Positions 34,091-43,240 of a stretch of 63,935 nt of DNA are shown piece by piece (the first letter of the stretch is position 1; each line of letters begins with the position of its first letter). The stretch is from Myxococcales bacterium (GTDB lineage: Bacteria > Myxococcota_A > Polyangia > Fen-1088). The position numbers and the translations under genes are program-made. The notes under the pieces were generated by a model. That model searched no databases. It worked only from the letters and a program-made list of their open reading frames with translations, and was not told where the DNA came from. The stretch is taken from the NCBI GenBank assembly GCA_003142855.1, contig PLNW01000164.1, positions 28,428 through 92,362 of the forward strand. Reading direction: 5' to 3'.

Positions 34091-36283
34091 ATGGCGTCAG
34101 CCAAGCCGCGAATTCGCCTGCGCTGTTTCGGCGTGCTGTTGCTTCTCGGACTGGGCGCCGGGTGCAAGAGCAGTTCCAACGAAAAGTTGGACGCCGGACA
34201 GCGCAAGTACTGTTCTGAATCTGTTGACGGGAGCAGCGGCGATGGCGCTGACGTTCTGCAAGCCACAGAGGCCGGCAGTGGTGCCATGGACATGGCGCTC
34301 GATGGGCAAGTCCCCATCGACGCGCCGGTTGCGGGCCTCGATGGCACGACCGCGGACGTGGCAGATGCCGGTGCTGGGGTGGATGCCGTGGATTCGGGGC
34401 GCAGCGACCTGGTCACCGGTTCGGGGGCCCCAGATGGAAGCGGCGGCACCGGCGGAACCGACGCGCCCGTTGGCACTGGCGGTGCAGGTGGAACCGGCGG
34501 GACTACTGGCGCGGGTGGGACTATTGGCGCGGGCGGGGCTGCTGGCCCGGACGCCTCGCCGAATGTCCGGCCAGATGCCGGCAGCGAGGCGAAAGACGCC
34601 TCTTCTGGCGACACGGTCGCGCCGACGGATCTCGGATCGAGTGAGGCCAGCGCCGGGGCTGATGCGCTGGTTGACAGTAGAGGGCCCGACGTTCCGGCTG
34701 ATGCACCATCGGCGTCGCCAGACACGGTGCCGGTCTCCACTGTGGACGCACCTGCGCGTGATGTGCCGATCGACAGCCTCCCAGCGGCCTGCGCTGTGAA
34801 TGGGTGCGCCTGGGCAAATCCGTGGCAGGCACCAACGGGAACATTGGGAAGTTTTTCCGGGCTGGCCCTGGCGCAGGACGGAACCACCCTCTGGGCCGCT
34901 GGTCAAGTCAACGCGACGTTCAATTTCGGAACCGACGCCAATCCGGTCACGAATCTCTACACTGGCCCCTTGCCGGCCCCGGGCACACAACCCAGTAATG
35001 ACATTGTCCTGCTCAAGCTGGACCCCACAACTGGCTTAGCCACAGCGGCCTTTGATTTTGGCGACCCGTCAAACAACGATCAGCTTGGCACTCAGAATTC
35101 ACCAGGCGTGGCTGTGGCATCAAGCGGGAACGTGGGCTTGATCGGCTACTTCACCAATGAAATCGATTTCACTGCCGCTGGCAGCGATTCTGGCGACGCA
35201 AGCTATGATTACCTCGCGTCATCCATTGCAGGGATATCGTTCTACGCCACCTTTGGCGGCACATCGAACGGCAGCTACGTCACCCCGATCAAGGAACACA
35301 TGGTCGACATGGGCAGCGGCAGCCTGACCACGATTGCCTCAAACCCGGGCCAGAATGCGTTTGTCGTCTGTGGCCAGGCCGACAAGGTTGTTACACAATC
35401 GACCAACAAGTTCGGCCTGCTCACCACCACGTCGTCGTGGGTCACTGGCAACCGCCAGGACATCGTGGTGGCCAAGATCAACGCGGCCGACGGCACCGTG
35501 CTCTGGGGCAGGCAGATCGGCGGCGCGGGCGACCAGCTCTGCCAATCTGCGACCATCGACAACAACGGCGACGTGATCATCGCCGGTAACTACAACGACA
35601 CGCTGGATTTCGGCGGCGGGATGCTTCCCTCGGTTCCCTCGGGTTCGGCGTTCATTTATGTTGCCAAGCTGAGTGGAGCGGATGGCAGCTACATGGCGGC
35701 CCAGGGCTGGGGCTCCACCGGCCGCTCCGACGTCAATGCCATTTCGGTCGATGCGAGCAATAACATCCTGCTGGCGGGTGATATCTCGGGAGCCGTGGAC
35801 TTTGGCAACGACGCCAACAGCAACGACGTAAGCATCGCACACCTGGGTTTGACCGACGCCTTTGTTGCGAGGCTCACCTCGGCTCTCGTGCCAATCTGGG
35901 GGAAGTCGTACGGCGATGCTGCCCACGACCAGACCGTGAACGGCATTGCCGCTGACTCCAGCGGCAACGTCTTCATAGGTGGCTACTATTCGGGCAGCCT
36001 GGGCGCCCTCGGCCTGAACTCCGCCAGCCCCACCTCTCCTGACGCCTTCATCGCCCAGTTGGCCGGGGCTGATGGCTCGATGCTTTGTGCGCGGTCCTAT
36101 GGTGACTTGCTTGGCGTTCAGAATATCGCCGGGGGCGGCGTGGTTGCAGGCGCCGCGGGCGGTCTAGCAAACGCCGTTTTCGTCGGTGGCATGTATTCAA
36201 GCAGCATGACGTTCGGAAGCACGACCATCACCACTCCCGGTTCCGGGACTCAATATCCCTTCGTGGCCCGCCTCTCGCCGTAG
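34091..36283 (+). CDS. Propeller-repeat lipoprotein 3
   Basis: The 730-residue product has lipobox LGAGC, an acidic and Gly/Thr-rich linker to about residue 235, then a propeller. Blades include TSSWVTGNRQDIVVAKINAA, GGAGDQLCQSATIDNNGDVI and AYGDAAHDQ-like turns (SYGDAAHDQTVNGIAADS). The C-terminal half is strikingly similar to the lipoprotein at 45020 (SYYSGSLGALGLNSASPT-type motif), so they diverged recently or recombine. The 3' end overlaps the convergent YfhO gene by 56 bp. Function unknown. Confidence 0.7.
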   Translation: MASAKPRIRLRCFGVLLLLGLGAGCKSSSNEKLDAGQRKYCSESVDGSSGDGADVLQATEAGSGAMDMALDGQVPIDAPVAGLDGTTADVADAGAGVDAVDSGRSDLVTGSGAPDGSGGTGGTDAPVGTGGAGGTGGTTGAGGTIGAGGAAGPDASPNVRPDAGSEAKDASSGDTVAPTDLGSSEASAGADALVDSRGPDVPADAPSASPDTVPVSTVDAPARDVPIDSLPAACAVNGCAWANPWQAPTGTLGSFSGLALAQDGTTLWAAGQVNATFNFGTDANPVTNLYTGPLPAPGTQPSNDIVLLKLDPTTGLATAAFDFGDPSNNDQLGTQNSPGVAVASSGNVGLIGYFTNEIDFTAAGSDSGDASYDYLASSIAGISFYATFGGTSNGSYVTPIKEHMVDMGSGSLTTIASNPGQNAFVVCGQADKVVTQSTNKFGLLTTTSSWVTGNRQDIVVAKINAADGTVLWGRQIGGAGDQLCQSATIDNNGDVIIAGNYNDTLDFGGGMLPSVPSGSAFIYVAKLSGADGSYMAAQGWGSTGRSDVNAISVDASNNILLAGDISGAVDFGNDANSNDVSIAHLGLTDAFVARLTSALVPIWGKSYGDAAHDQTVNGIAADSSGNVFIGGYYSGSLGALGLNSASPTSPDAFIAQLAGADGSMLCARSYGDLLGVQNIAGGGVVAGAAGGLANAVFVGGMYSSSMTFGSTTITTPGSGTQYPFVARLSP

Positions 36284-38603
36284 CGACGAAAAGCACTAGC
36301 CCCAGCAGGCCCATCACTGACAGGAAGATTGCCAGTCGCAGACCAGGCGCGCGGTACTGAAGCTCGATACGATGAGAACCCGCGGGCAGGGGGACCGCCC
36401 GCATGAGCAGGTTCGCCCGCAGCAGGGGCGCGGCTTTTCCGTCGACCAATGCGCTCCAACCCGGGTCGTACTGCTCGACGAACGCGGCCAGGGTGGGGGA
36501 TGGCGTCGAACAGGAAGCGACAATGCGGGTGTTGGCAAAGCTTTCCAGCGTGCAGGCGCGCGGCTCGTCTCCCTGGACGGCCGGCACAAAGAGGGGTTGC
36601 CCGGCCGTGAGCAGCAGAACCTGCTGGCCCGTAACCACCGCCTCGTCGAGCAGATGGCTGGCTGCCTCGGCGGGTGGGGCGCTTCGTATCTCACTGGGCA
36701 GATAGACCCGCGGCTGTGCGTCTTGCAGGCGCAACAGGCTGCCATGGGGCAGGGGATGCGATAGCAGATTCACGGTGCTGGTCCTGCCCAGTTCGCTGGC
36801 GCCCGTGTCAGTCACCAGTGCATAGGGCACTGACAGCAGCCTGAGCATGCGTCCCAAATCCCCGAAGGTTCCGGGACCTAGCTGGGATAGGAGGTCCGGA
36901 ATGGCAGAGGCGTAGCCCGGCACAACGGCCAATCCAAAGACGTTCAACGTGTTTGGGGTCAGTGACTCGATGGCGCGTTCCTGGCTGTCTCGCCAGGTGG
37001 CTGTGGGGCCAAGCGGGGCCGCGGTCTGCTCCAGATTGGGCTGGCGGAAGATTCGTGGCGGTGCCGGACTGCCGTTGTCCTGCAGGATGGCGGACGCGGC
37101 CGGCGGAACGCGAGTCAGAAGTTGCGCAGAGCCGAACCCGGTCAGCCGACTGGCGGGAATGCCAAGGTCCAGCGCCACCAGCGCCACCATCACAAGGGGC
37201 ACGGCTCGAGAAAGTCGGCGACGCAGGCGAATGAGCGCGAAGAGCAGGCCCAGGGCCAGCAGGCCGCGCAGCCCTGCAGCGCGCACAGTGGGCGCGAGCG
37301 CAGCGGGAAACAAGGCTGGCGCTGCCAGCACGAGTCCGGCCAGTGCGCCGGCCAGCACGAACAGGCGCCGCAGTCCGGGCCGCTCATCGGCCAGCACGCG
37401 GCTGGCGCCCAGCCCAGCCAGCGGCGCCAGGGCGGCCACCACCAAGACCACGTACTTCTCGGGCGAGTGCATGTGGGCAAAGGGAAACAGGATCGTGCGC
37501 CAGATTTGGTGCACCGGCGTGTGCTTGCCAAGGGCCACGAAAAGCGCGAGCAGCGCCGCGCCGGCCAGCGCGATGTGCAGTCGCCGCCGGCGCAAACCAA
37601 GCAGCGCCAGTGCCAAAGTCACCACGCCCAGGTACGAGCTGAAGAAGAGTGGCGCACCGGATGCTTGCGGCTCGCCCACCCACTGGCCGGCTGGATACTC
37701 GCCGGTCGGATCGCCCAGGGCACCGGGCGCCACCATTTCGAGCACGCGCAGCGGGTGGTGTGAGTACAGCTCGGCGGCGGTCCGATCGAATGGCTGCGCG
37801 CGCTCGGTGGATTCCAGCATACGCAGCGGAGGCAACCAGGAAACTGCCGCGATGGCCACGGCGACCATCCACGCAGACACAGACTTGGCCGTCGTCGCTA
37901 TGGCAGACGGCGTGGGCCGGAAACCTCTTCCCGCGGCCAGCACGACCACCAGGGCGAAGAACAACGCCATCGCGCTCATGAACGGCTCGCCCACCAGCAG
38001 AGACAAGGCCATGGGCCAAACCGCGGAGGCCAGCGGCCTTCGCCCCTGCTTGCGGGCGAGCCGTAGAAATCCGCGCGCCACCCACGGAATCCAGGCTTCC
38101 CCGAGGAGAAGCGGTCCGATGGCCCAGGCCGAGGTGGTGTGCCCCGAAAGCGCCCAGGTGAGGCCCGCAACGGCCGAGCCGACAGGACAGGCGCCAAGCC
38201 CGCGCGCCAGCAGCATCGTGCCGATGCCGCCCCACACGAGATGAGCTAGGCTGAGCCAGCTCATCAGATGGGCTACCATTCCGTCGGGCACGAGCAGGAA
38301 CAGCCAGTTCGGCGGGTAGAATACGCCATACTGCGGATCGGCGAGCAGGGGAAAGCCGAGGCCCTGGTAGGGATTCCAGCCCGGAAACTCCCCGGCCAGC
38401 AGCGACTGACGAACAAACCAGCGCGCGGGAAAGAGCCAAAGCGCGCTGTCCCGCTGGAAAACAGTCTGGCCGACCAGCATCGGCCAGAAAGCGAGCAGCA
38501 CAGAAGAAACGATCGCCAGAACGGCTGGCCACAGACGCCTAGGCTGGCCCGTGCTCGGGAGAAACGCAGACGCGATGCCGTCGCGCGCAGCAGGCTCGAT
38601 CAT
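36228..38603 (-). CDS. YfhO-family polytopic membrane protein
   Basis: The 791-residue product has about a dozen hydrophobic helices in its first 460 residues, starting LWPAVLAIVSSVLLAFWPML. A loop QRDSALWLFPARWFVRQSLL and GEFPGWNPYQGLGFPLLADP are characteristic of YfhO/GT-C-like proteins, in which the acidic residue after the first helix is the presumed catalytic site. The C-terminal domain is soluble and exported. Members are implicated in glycosylating lipoteichoic acid or cell-surface glycans. Here it may modify surface polymers. It converges with lipoprotein 3. No ribosome site is clear. Confidence 0.75.
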   Translation of the reverse strand: MIEPAARDGIASAFLPSTGQPRRLWPAVLAIVSSVLLAFWPMLVGQTVFQRDSALWLFPARWFVRQSLLAGEFPGWNPYQGLGFPLLADPQYGVFYPPNWLFLLVPDGMVAHLMSWLSLAHLVWGGIGTMLLARGLGACPVGSAVAGLTWALSGHTTSAWAIGPLLLGEAWIPWVARGFLRLARKQGRRPLASAVWPMALSLLVGEPFMSAMALFFALVVVLAAGRGFRPTPSAIATTAKSVSAWMVAVAIAAVSWLPPLRMLESTERAQPFDRTAAELYSHHPLRVLEMVAPGALGDPTGEYPAGQWVGEPQASGAPLFFSSYLGVVTLALALLGLRRRRLHIALAGAALLALFVALGKHTPVHQIWRTILFPFAHMHSPEKYVVLVVAALAPLAGLGASRVLADERPGLRRLFVLAGALAGLVLAAPALFPAALAPTVRAAGLRGLLALGLLFALIRLRRRLSRAVPLVMVALVALDLGIPASRLTGFGSAQLLTRVPPAASAILQDNGSPAPPRIFRQPNLEQTAAPLGPTATWRDSQERAIESLTPNTLNVFGLAVVPGYASAIPDLLSQLGPGTFGDLGRMLRLLSVPYALVTDTGASELGRTSTVNLLSHPLPHGSLLRLQDAQPRVYLPSEIRSAPPAEAASHLLDEAVVTGQQVLLLTAGQPLFVPAVQGDEPRACTLESFANTRIVASCSTPSPTLAAFVEQYDPGWSALVDGKAAPLLRANLLMRAVPLPAGSHRIELQYRAPGLRLAIFLSVMGLLGLVLFVATARGGPRRDIESRNREW

Positions 38604-38974
38604 GGCGAGCCATTTTACCAGTCGGGCGCGGCCGCGTGGTGAGCCCGCTGGGAGTTGGCAGAGAGTTCACACGAGAGTTTCGACAGAGCTGACCATTGGA
38701 GATCCGCTGGCCTGCCGCGCGTCGATTCCGGAAAGGGCTTTGTTGCGGCGGAGTTGGTCCATTCGACCGTGGTGTCGGAATTCCGCCGCCGAGCCTGTCA
38801 GTTTTTCGTCGCGGAGAGGGCATTGCCCGGGGGGAGGTGTTTATGAAAAAATAGAAAGCAACATTCCTAAAGATACTCGACTAGGGATCCGAAACTCCTT
38901 CTGTGACCGCTGGATCGCAGTTCAGAAGCAGGACGTGTGTATTGCGCCGTCCTCGCCACAGGAGGAATCGCACC
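38604..38974. other. Divergent intergenic region
   Basis: The region has a local AT-rich patch near 38840-38880 that stands out from the GC-rich surroundings and may contain a promoter. The lipoprotein at 38975 has a strong GGAGGA site. No RNA or small gene can be supported. Confidence 0.4.
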
Positions 38975-39727
38975 ATGCCCCGGTCGTTCGCCCTTCGTGC
39001 CGCTGCCCTGTTGGCCCCGTTGTTCGCCGCCACTTTGGGATGTGAAGGTCAGCCGTCGACAGAAAGCCCGACCTCGCCCGCGCTCAGCGCCGATCCTCTT
39101 TCGGCGTCCAACGTCCCTGACCAAGGCAAGGCCACAGTAGAAATCGTGGTCAATGCCCCGCCACGAGTCGACTCCATGACGAGTTCAACGGGAAATGTGG
39201 CGAGCAACTCTCCTCTCACCTTGCATGTCACGGCCAGCGATCCTGACCACGACCCGCTTGCCTTCACCTGGACTAGCACCTGTCCGGGCACGTTCGATCG
39301 CGCGGATCGAAATCAGGTGACATTCATCGCCGGCACTCTGGCCACGGGCGCAGATTGCACCTTCCAGGTCTCGGTGAATGACGGCCGCGGCGGAACCACC
39401 ACAGGTACGCTGGTTCTGTCCGCCGCCGTGCCCGTGATCAACGTTGCGCCTGCCATAGGCGTCGTCTACCAGTCCACCGACGCGGCCAATGTCTCGGAAG
39501 TGGTCCTGTTGCACGCCAGCGCCACCGATCCAGAAGGTCAACCACTGACATGGACATGGAACGCCAGCGACGGCGTCTTATCGGATCAAGTCGACCAGGC
39601 TGGAATCAGCGACGTGAACTGGACAGCACCCGCAAACCTGGGCGTCCGCTGCACCATCACCGCGACCGCGACAGATCCAGGCGGCGCCAGCTCATCCTGG
39701 GTGTTTACGGTCCAGGTAGGCGGCTGA
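38975..39727 (+). CDS. Ig/cadherin-like domain lipoprotein
   Basis: The 250-residue product starts at an ATG with AGGAGGA ten bases upstream. It has lipobox ATLGC, then two cadherin/PKD-like beta-sandwich repeats. Each has the pattern VTASDPDHDPLAFTWTS or ASATDPEGQPLTWTWNA, followed by CTFQVSVNDGRGG or a Cys-containing equivalent. The same module occurs in the larger proteins at 45020 and 60318 and in the fragment at 39735. Likely a surface spacer or adhesive protein. It converges with the fragment at 39735 with a 7-bp gap. Confidence 0.68.
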   Translation: MPRSFALRAAALLAPLFAATLGCEGQPSTESPTSPALSADPLSASNVPDQGKATVEIVVNAPPRVDSMTSSTGNVASNSPLTLHVTASDPDHDPLAFTWTSTCPGTFDRADRNQVTFIAGTLATGADCTFQVSVNDGRGGTTTGTLVLSAAVPVINVAPAIGVVYQSTDAANVSEVVLLHASATDPEGQPLTWTWNASDGVLSDQVDQAGISDVNWTAPANLGVRCTITATATDPGGASSSWVFTVQVGG

Positions 39728-39734
39728 CCCTGTT

Positions 39735-40620
39735 CTACGGCTGGTTGGCTGAAGCCAACGAGAAGTTGAAGGAGGATTGCAAATTCGACACGGGGCTGGT
39801 GGCGGTCACGCTGACGACCAGATCGCTGCCGGCATCTGGTTGACCATCGGGGACCGTCCAGGTGGCTGCGGTGGCAAAAGCCGGGTCCAGACCCAGCGAG
39901 ACGGGATCCCCAGCAACCGGGACCGCGCCCGAGGAGGCGGACCAGGCAAAGTTCAGGTTGCCACCCGCCGGATCGGATGCGATAGCCGCGAAGGTCACGA
40001 GGCTCCCGCTGGTGGCAATGTCCCGTGATTGATAGGCAATGCCAAAGATCGGCGGTACTTGTACGACCACGGGGGGCGTGACGGCCAGGGTCAGACTGGC
40101 TGTGGAAACGTTTCTGACGAAGCTCGTGCCCGGCCAGTACCCATCGCTCACCGCCACCAGGAAAGTGCAGGAGGTGGTGCCCGCCGCTGTGCCACTGACA
40201 GTGAAGAGGGTCGAAGCCTCGGTCGGGGTTGCGAATTGGACTGTGCAGGGAGAATCGGACGGTACGGTCCAAGAGTAGCTCAAAGTGTCGTCTTCCGGAT
40301 CCGTGGCCAGAGCAGCCATTGCGTCGCTAGTCGGGCCGTCCATGGAAATCTGGGCGGGGTCAGCGGTGAGAACGCTGACAATCGGGGCGCCGTTGAAAAC
40401 GGCCGAGACCCTGGCACTCCCAACTCCACCCGGGTTGCTCGTCACGCTGATTGCGAAAACGGCACTGTTGGCAAGGCCAAAACTGTCCTTGACCACGAGA
40501 GTGATCGAGCATTTTTCATCTGCCTGCGGAGCCGTCCAGGTAGCCTTGGACTCGGAAGGATGGGCAAAATCCGTCCCGGGCACTGTGTTGACATCGGATA
40601 TCTGGCATATGCTATTGGGC
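39735..40620 (-). pseudogene. 5'-truncated Ig-like domain protein
   Basis: The last ~290 codons encode two to three Ig-like repeats (ATDPEDDTLSYSWTVPSDSP, CTFLVAVSDGYWPG, FGIAYQSRDIATSGSLVTF) homologous to the middle of the lipoprotein at 45020. Homology starts near 40615 (CQISDVN) in mid-domain. Upstream the frame is only a shadow of the RCC1 gene, so the signal peptide and first ~200 residues are missing. The RCC1 gene ends at this exact point in another frame. It appears to be a decayed gene joined by deletion; expression by readthrough is possible. Confidence 0.6.
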
Positions 40621-42132
40621 CACACGGGTGGGGATTTTGCCCGGGTCGTTTGAACCGATGCCCAACTGACCCGCCGAATTGTCGCCCCAGCACCACAGCG
40701 AGCCACCCGTGGCAAGCGCGCAGGTGTGGGTGACGCCTGCGGCCACCATGGCCCAGGTCTGCCCGGAATTGACGACAGCAACGGGCGTGCTCTTTGAATC
40801 GAGGGTATTGTCCCCCAGTTGGCCCGACTCGTTGAAGCCCCAACACCAGAGAGTTCCGTCCAGCATGATGGCACAGGTGTGCGACTGACCAGCCGACACG
40901 CTCTGCCAGGTGGTGCCGGTGACCTGCACCGGATCGCTGGTCTGCGAGGTGGGGAGTGGGGCAATGCTGTCGTTGCCCAGTTGGCCGGAGAGGTTGCCAC
41001 CCCAGCACCAGAGCGTTCCATCCGTCTTGGTGGCGCAGGTGTGGTACAAGCCGGTCGTCACCTGTTTCCAGGTCGTACCGCCAACCTGAACCGGTATCCA
41101 CGGGAGTGGCGACGTGGTACCAGCCTCCAGATTGGCATTGAGGCCCCAGCACCAGAGGGTTCCGTCGGTTTTCACGGCACAGGTGTGCAAGTAGTTGGTA
41201 CTGACCTGGCTCCAGCCTTGTCCGGTGACCTGGACTGGGACGGCACTCGAGTTCGTGTCACCGGTTCCGAGCGTGCCATCGGTATTGTCACCCCAGCACC
41301 AGAGCGTGCCGTCCTGCTTGATGGCACAGGTTTGATACACGCCAGTCGCCACGCTTTGCCAGGGGCCACCGGGCACAGCCACCTGTTGCCCCGCCGCAGG
41401 CGTGGGGGTCGCTCCCAGTTGACCTGAGCCGTTGTTACCCCAGCAGGACAGCGCGGCCTGGTTGCTAACTGCACAGGAGTGGCTCTGTCCGCAAGCCACC
41501 TGAGTCCAAGACGCGCCCGCTGCCTCGACTGGCGTCAGGCGGTTGAAGGTGCTGGGCAAGAGGAGTTGACCATAGCTGTTGCCGCCCCAACACCAAAGAC
41601 TGGTGTCCGAGCGAATCGCGCAGGTACTCTGCCTGCCCACAGCCACCTGGACAAAGGTGATGCCGTTGCCCACGGCCAGATCGCTCGCGCTCGCGGTTCC
41701 GGCATCGGCATCGTCCGACTGACCTCCATCTGTCGGTCCAGAAGATCCCGGCGTGTTGGGAAGCACGGCCAATTGCACCGACAGGTCGATGCGCCCGCCC
41801 ACGGCGATCTGGCCGCTGACTGTGCCATAGCCCACTCGCGTGAACTTGTTGTCCAGTGCCTCGACCTGCACCTGGATGGATCCACTGTGTGAACCGGACA
41901 AGATCAACACGGTCGAGCTGGGAAACCCGAGTTCGGCAGAAGCGGCCTCGGGAATAACCTTCTGGAACTCGGGGGTGCCCGGGTTGACGACGGTCACGCG
42001 AAGCTGGTAGACGCGGGGTACGTCGCAGTTTACGTCTGTGCGAAGCACCACATACGAGTCCTTTGCCGGCTGGCACGAGAGGGCGCACAGAACGACCGCG
42101 GCCGTGAACAAAATGGCCAGGCGAGAGGTCAT
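40612..42132 (-). CDS. RCC1-repeat lipoprotein
   Basis: The 506-residue product has a signal with Cys at CALSC, a beta domain (residues ~25-150), then at least seven RCC1 blades of about 50 residues. Each blade has the signature HTCAxxxDGTLWCWGxNxxGQLG; the first is STCAIRSDTSLWCWGGNSYG. Bacterial RCC1 proteins are exported propellers of mostly unknown role. It ends abruptly after a blade (GKIPTRVAQ), next to a truncated gene, so its C-terminus may have been cut. The start overlaps the upstream TPR gene stop as ATGA. Confidence 0.78.
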   Translation of the reverse strand: MTSRLAILFTAAVVLCALSCQPAKDSYVVLRTDVNCDVPRVYQLRVTVVNPGTPEFQKVIPEAASAELGFPSSTVLILSGSHSGSIQVQVEALDNKFTRVGYGTVSGQIAVGGRIDLSVQLAVLPNTPGSSGPTDGGQSDDADAGTASASDLAVGNGITFVQVAVGRQSTCAIRSDTSLWCWGGNSYGQLLLPSTFNRLTPVEAAGASWTQVACGQSHSCAVSNQAALSCWGNNGSGQLGATPTPAAGQQVAVPGGPWQSVATGVYQTCAIKQDGTLWCWGDNTDGTLGTGDTNSSAVPVQVTGQGWSQVSTNYLHTCAVKTDGTLWCWGLNANLEAGTTSPLPWIPVQVGGTTWKQVTTGLYHTCATKTDGTLWCWGGNLSGQLGNDSIAPLPTSQTSDPVQVTGTTWQSVSAGQSHTCAIMLDGTLWCWGFNESGQLGDNTLDSKSTPVAVVNSGQTWAMVAAGVTHTCALATGGSLWCWGDNSAGQLGIGSNDPGKIPTRVAQ

Positions 42133-42878
42133 GGCGAAACCCGAATCGCCCCGTAGGTGGAGGAGGGAACCTGATTTTCGGGACGGGTGAACCACCAGGC
42201 TGCGACGCCGCCCGCAGCCAGCGCGACCCCTACCGACGTCCAGAACCACCACTTGCTATAGATGTGACTGGGTGGCGGCGGCTCGTTCTCTTTCGATGAA
42301 AGCGACAGGGCCGGTGATGGAGGTGGTGGTGGCAATGGCGCCAGCGCGATGGGCGGCGGCTCGACGGCGGCTGGCGCCGGTTCAGCCTTCTGCTCCGCCA
42401 CCGGCGCTGGCTCGACCCCAGCCGCCGCGACCGGCGCCGGCGCAGTCATCAAATTGTCCAGTTGCCTTTCCTGAGGCGGTCGCTCCGCCGGCCGATTGAG
42501 CAGGCACGAGGTAGAGGTAATTGCCTCGATCTCTGCCGTAGCTCGCTCCAACTGCGTTCGGTACTTGGGCATCGAACCAGCCGCACGGAGAAATGAGCTG
42601 TATGAAGCCAGGGCCTTGTCCGGCTGGCCAGCCAGTCTGTGGGCCTGGCCCAGGCTGAAAAGCAGACTCGGATCCTGGGTCAAGGTGTAGGCCTGCGAGA
42701 GATGCTCGATGGCCTCTTCGTAGCGGCCCAAGTTGAGCGCAACTATGCCCTTGGCGCGCTCGGCCTTCGCGACCGGATCCTCGCCCTTGCCCCTGGCCAG
42801 CAGCGAGGGGCTCGGAATCACGAGCAGCAGCGCCACAGTGAGAAGCGGGAGCCGCAGCAACCGACGACAGCGACACAT
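42129..42878 (-). CDS. TPR protein with C-terminal membrane anchor
   Basis: The ATG at 42878 has GGAGG upstream. The 249-residue product has a signal sequence (LLRLPLLTVALLLVIPSPSL), two to three tetratricopeptide units (KAKGIVALNLGRYEEAIEHL-like, LLFSLGQAHRLAGQPDKALA), a Pro/Ala-rich linker, and a transmembrane helix (WFWTSVGVALAAGGVAAWWF) close to the C-terminus. Such PEGA/TPR proteins are frequent in Myxococcota and probably organise envelope complexes. It is translationally coupled to the RCC1 lipoprotein, suggesting a physical partnership. Confidence 0.72.
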   Translation of the reverse strand: MCRCRRLLRLPLLTVALLLVIPSPSLLARGKGEDPVAKAERAKGIVALNLGRYEEAIEHLSQAYTLTQDPSLLFSLGQAHRLAGQPDKALASYSSFLRAAGSMPKYRTQLERATAEIEAITSTSCLLNRPAERPPQERQLDNLMTAPAPVAAAGVEPAPVAEQKAEPAPAAVEPPPIALAPLPPPPPSPALSLSSKENEPPPPSHIYSKWWFWTSVGVALAAGGVAAWWFTRPENQVPSSTYGAIRVSP

Positions 42879-43240
42879 GACAGGTGACCTCCGCAATGCG
42901 GAAGGGAATATCAAGCGGACAATCGGTCAGATCAAGGGTGGATCGTGGCTGTGACAGGACTGTCACGTGGCCTTTGCAGAGTATTAACAATTGCGTTCCC
43001 ATTTGCCTCATTGAGCGGGGAGCGTGAAAAAGAGGTTCTCGTCGGTGAGCCCAGCCAATACTGTGCAGTCCGGCGCCGGTGTTTGCGAGAGCGTCAGTCG
43101 GGTGTTGCGAAGGGTTGGCAAAGCCCTCACACACGCCGGGCTTGCAAGCTGCTATTGAGTGTGCCGCCGGAAGAGGGGAGCGGCCAAGGGGGCGCGCGAC
43201 CGAGCCGGCGCAAGAGAACGGTTTTCAAAGGAGGCAGCAA
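42879..43240. other. Divergent regulatory region
   Basis: This 362-bp region separates the TPR gene and a PstS-like gene. It contains the repeat at 42949 and a TATTAA -10-like hexamer at 42982-42987, 15 bp beyond it on the plus side. The remaining ~200 bp show no convincing gene. Confidence 0.45.
42949..42966. promoter_or_regulatory. Pho-box-like repeat and perfect inverted repeat
   Basis: CTGTGAC, AGGA, CTGTCAC fits the 7+4+7 layout, and the same bases form a perfect inverted repeat (GTGACAG, GA, CTGTCAC). The TATTAA hexamer follows 15 bp later, a spacing close to that of activated Pho promoters. It probably controls the PstS-like gene at 43241. Confidence 0.55.
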
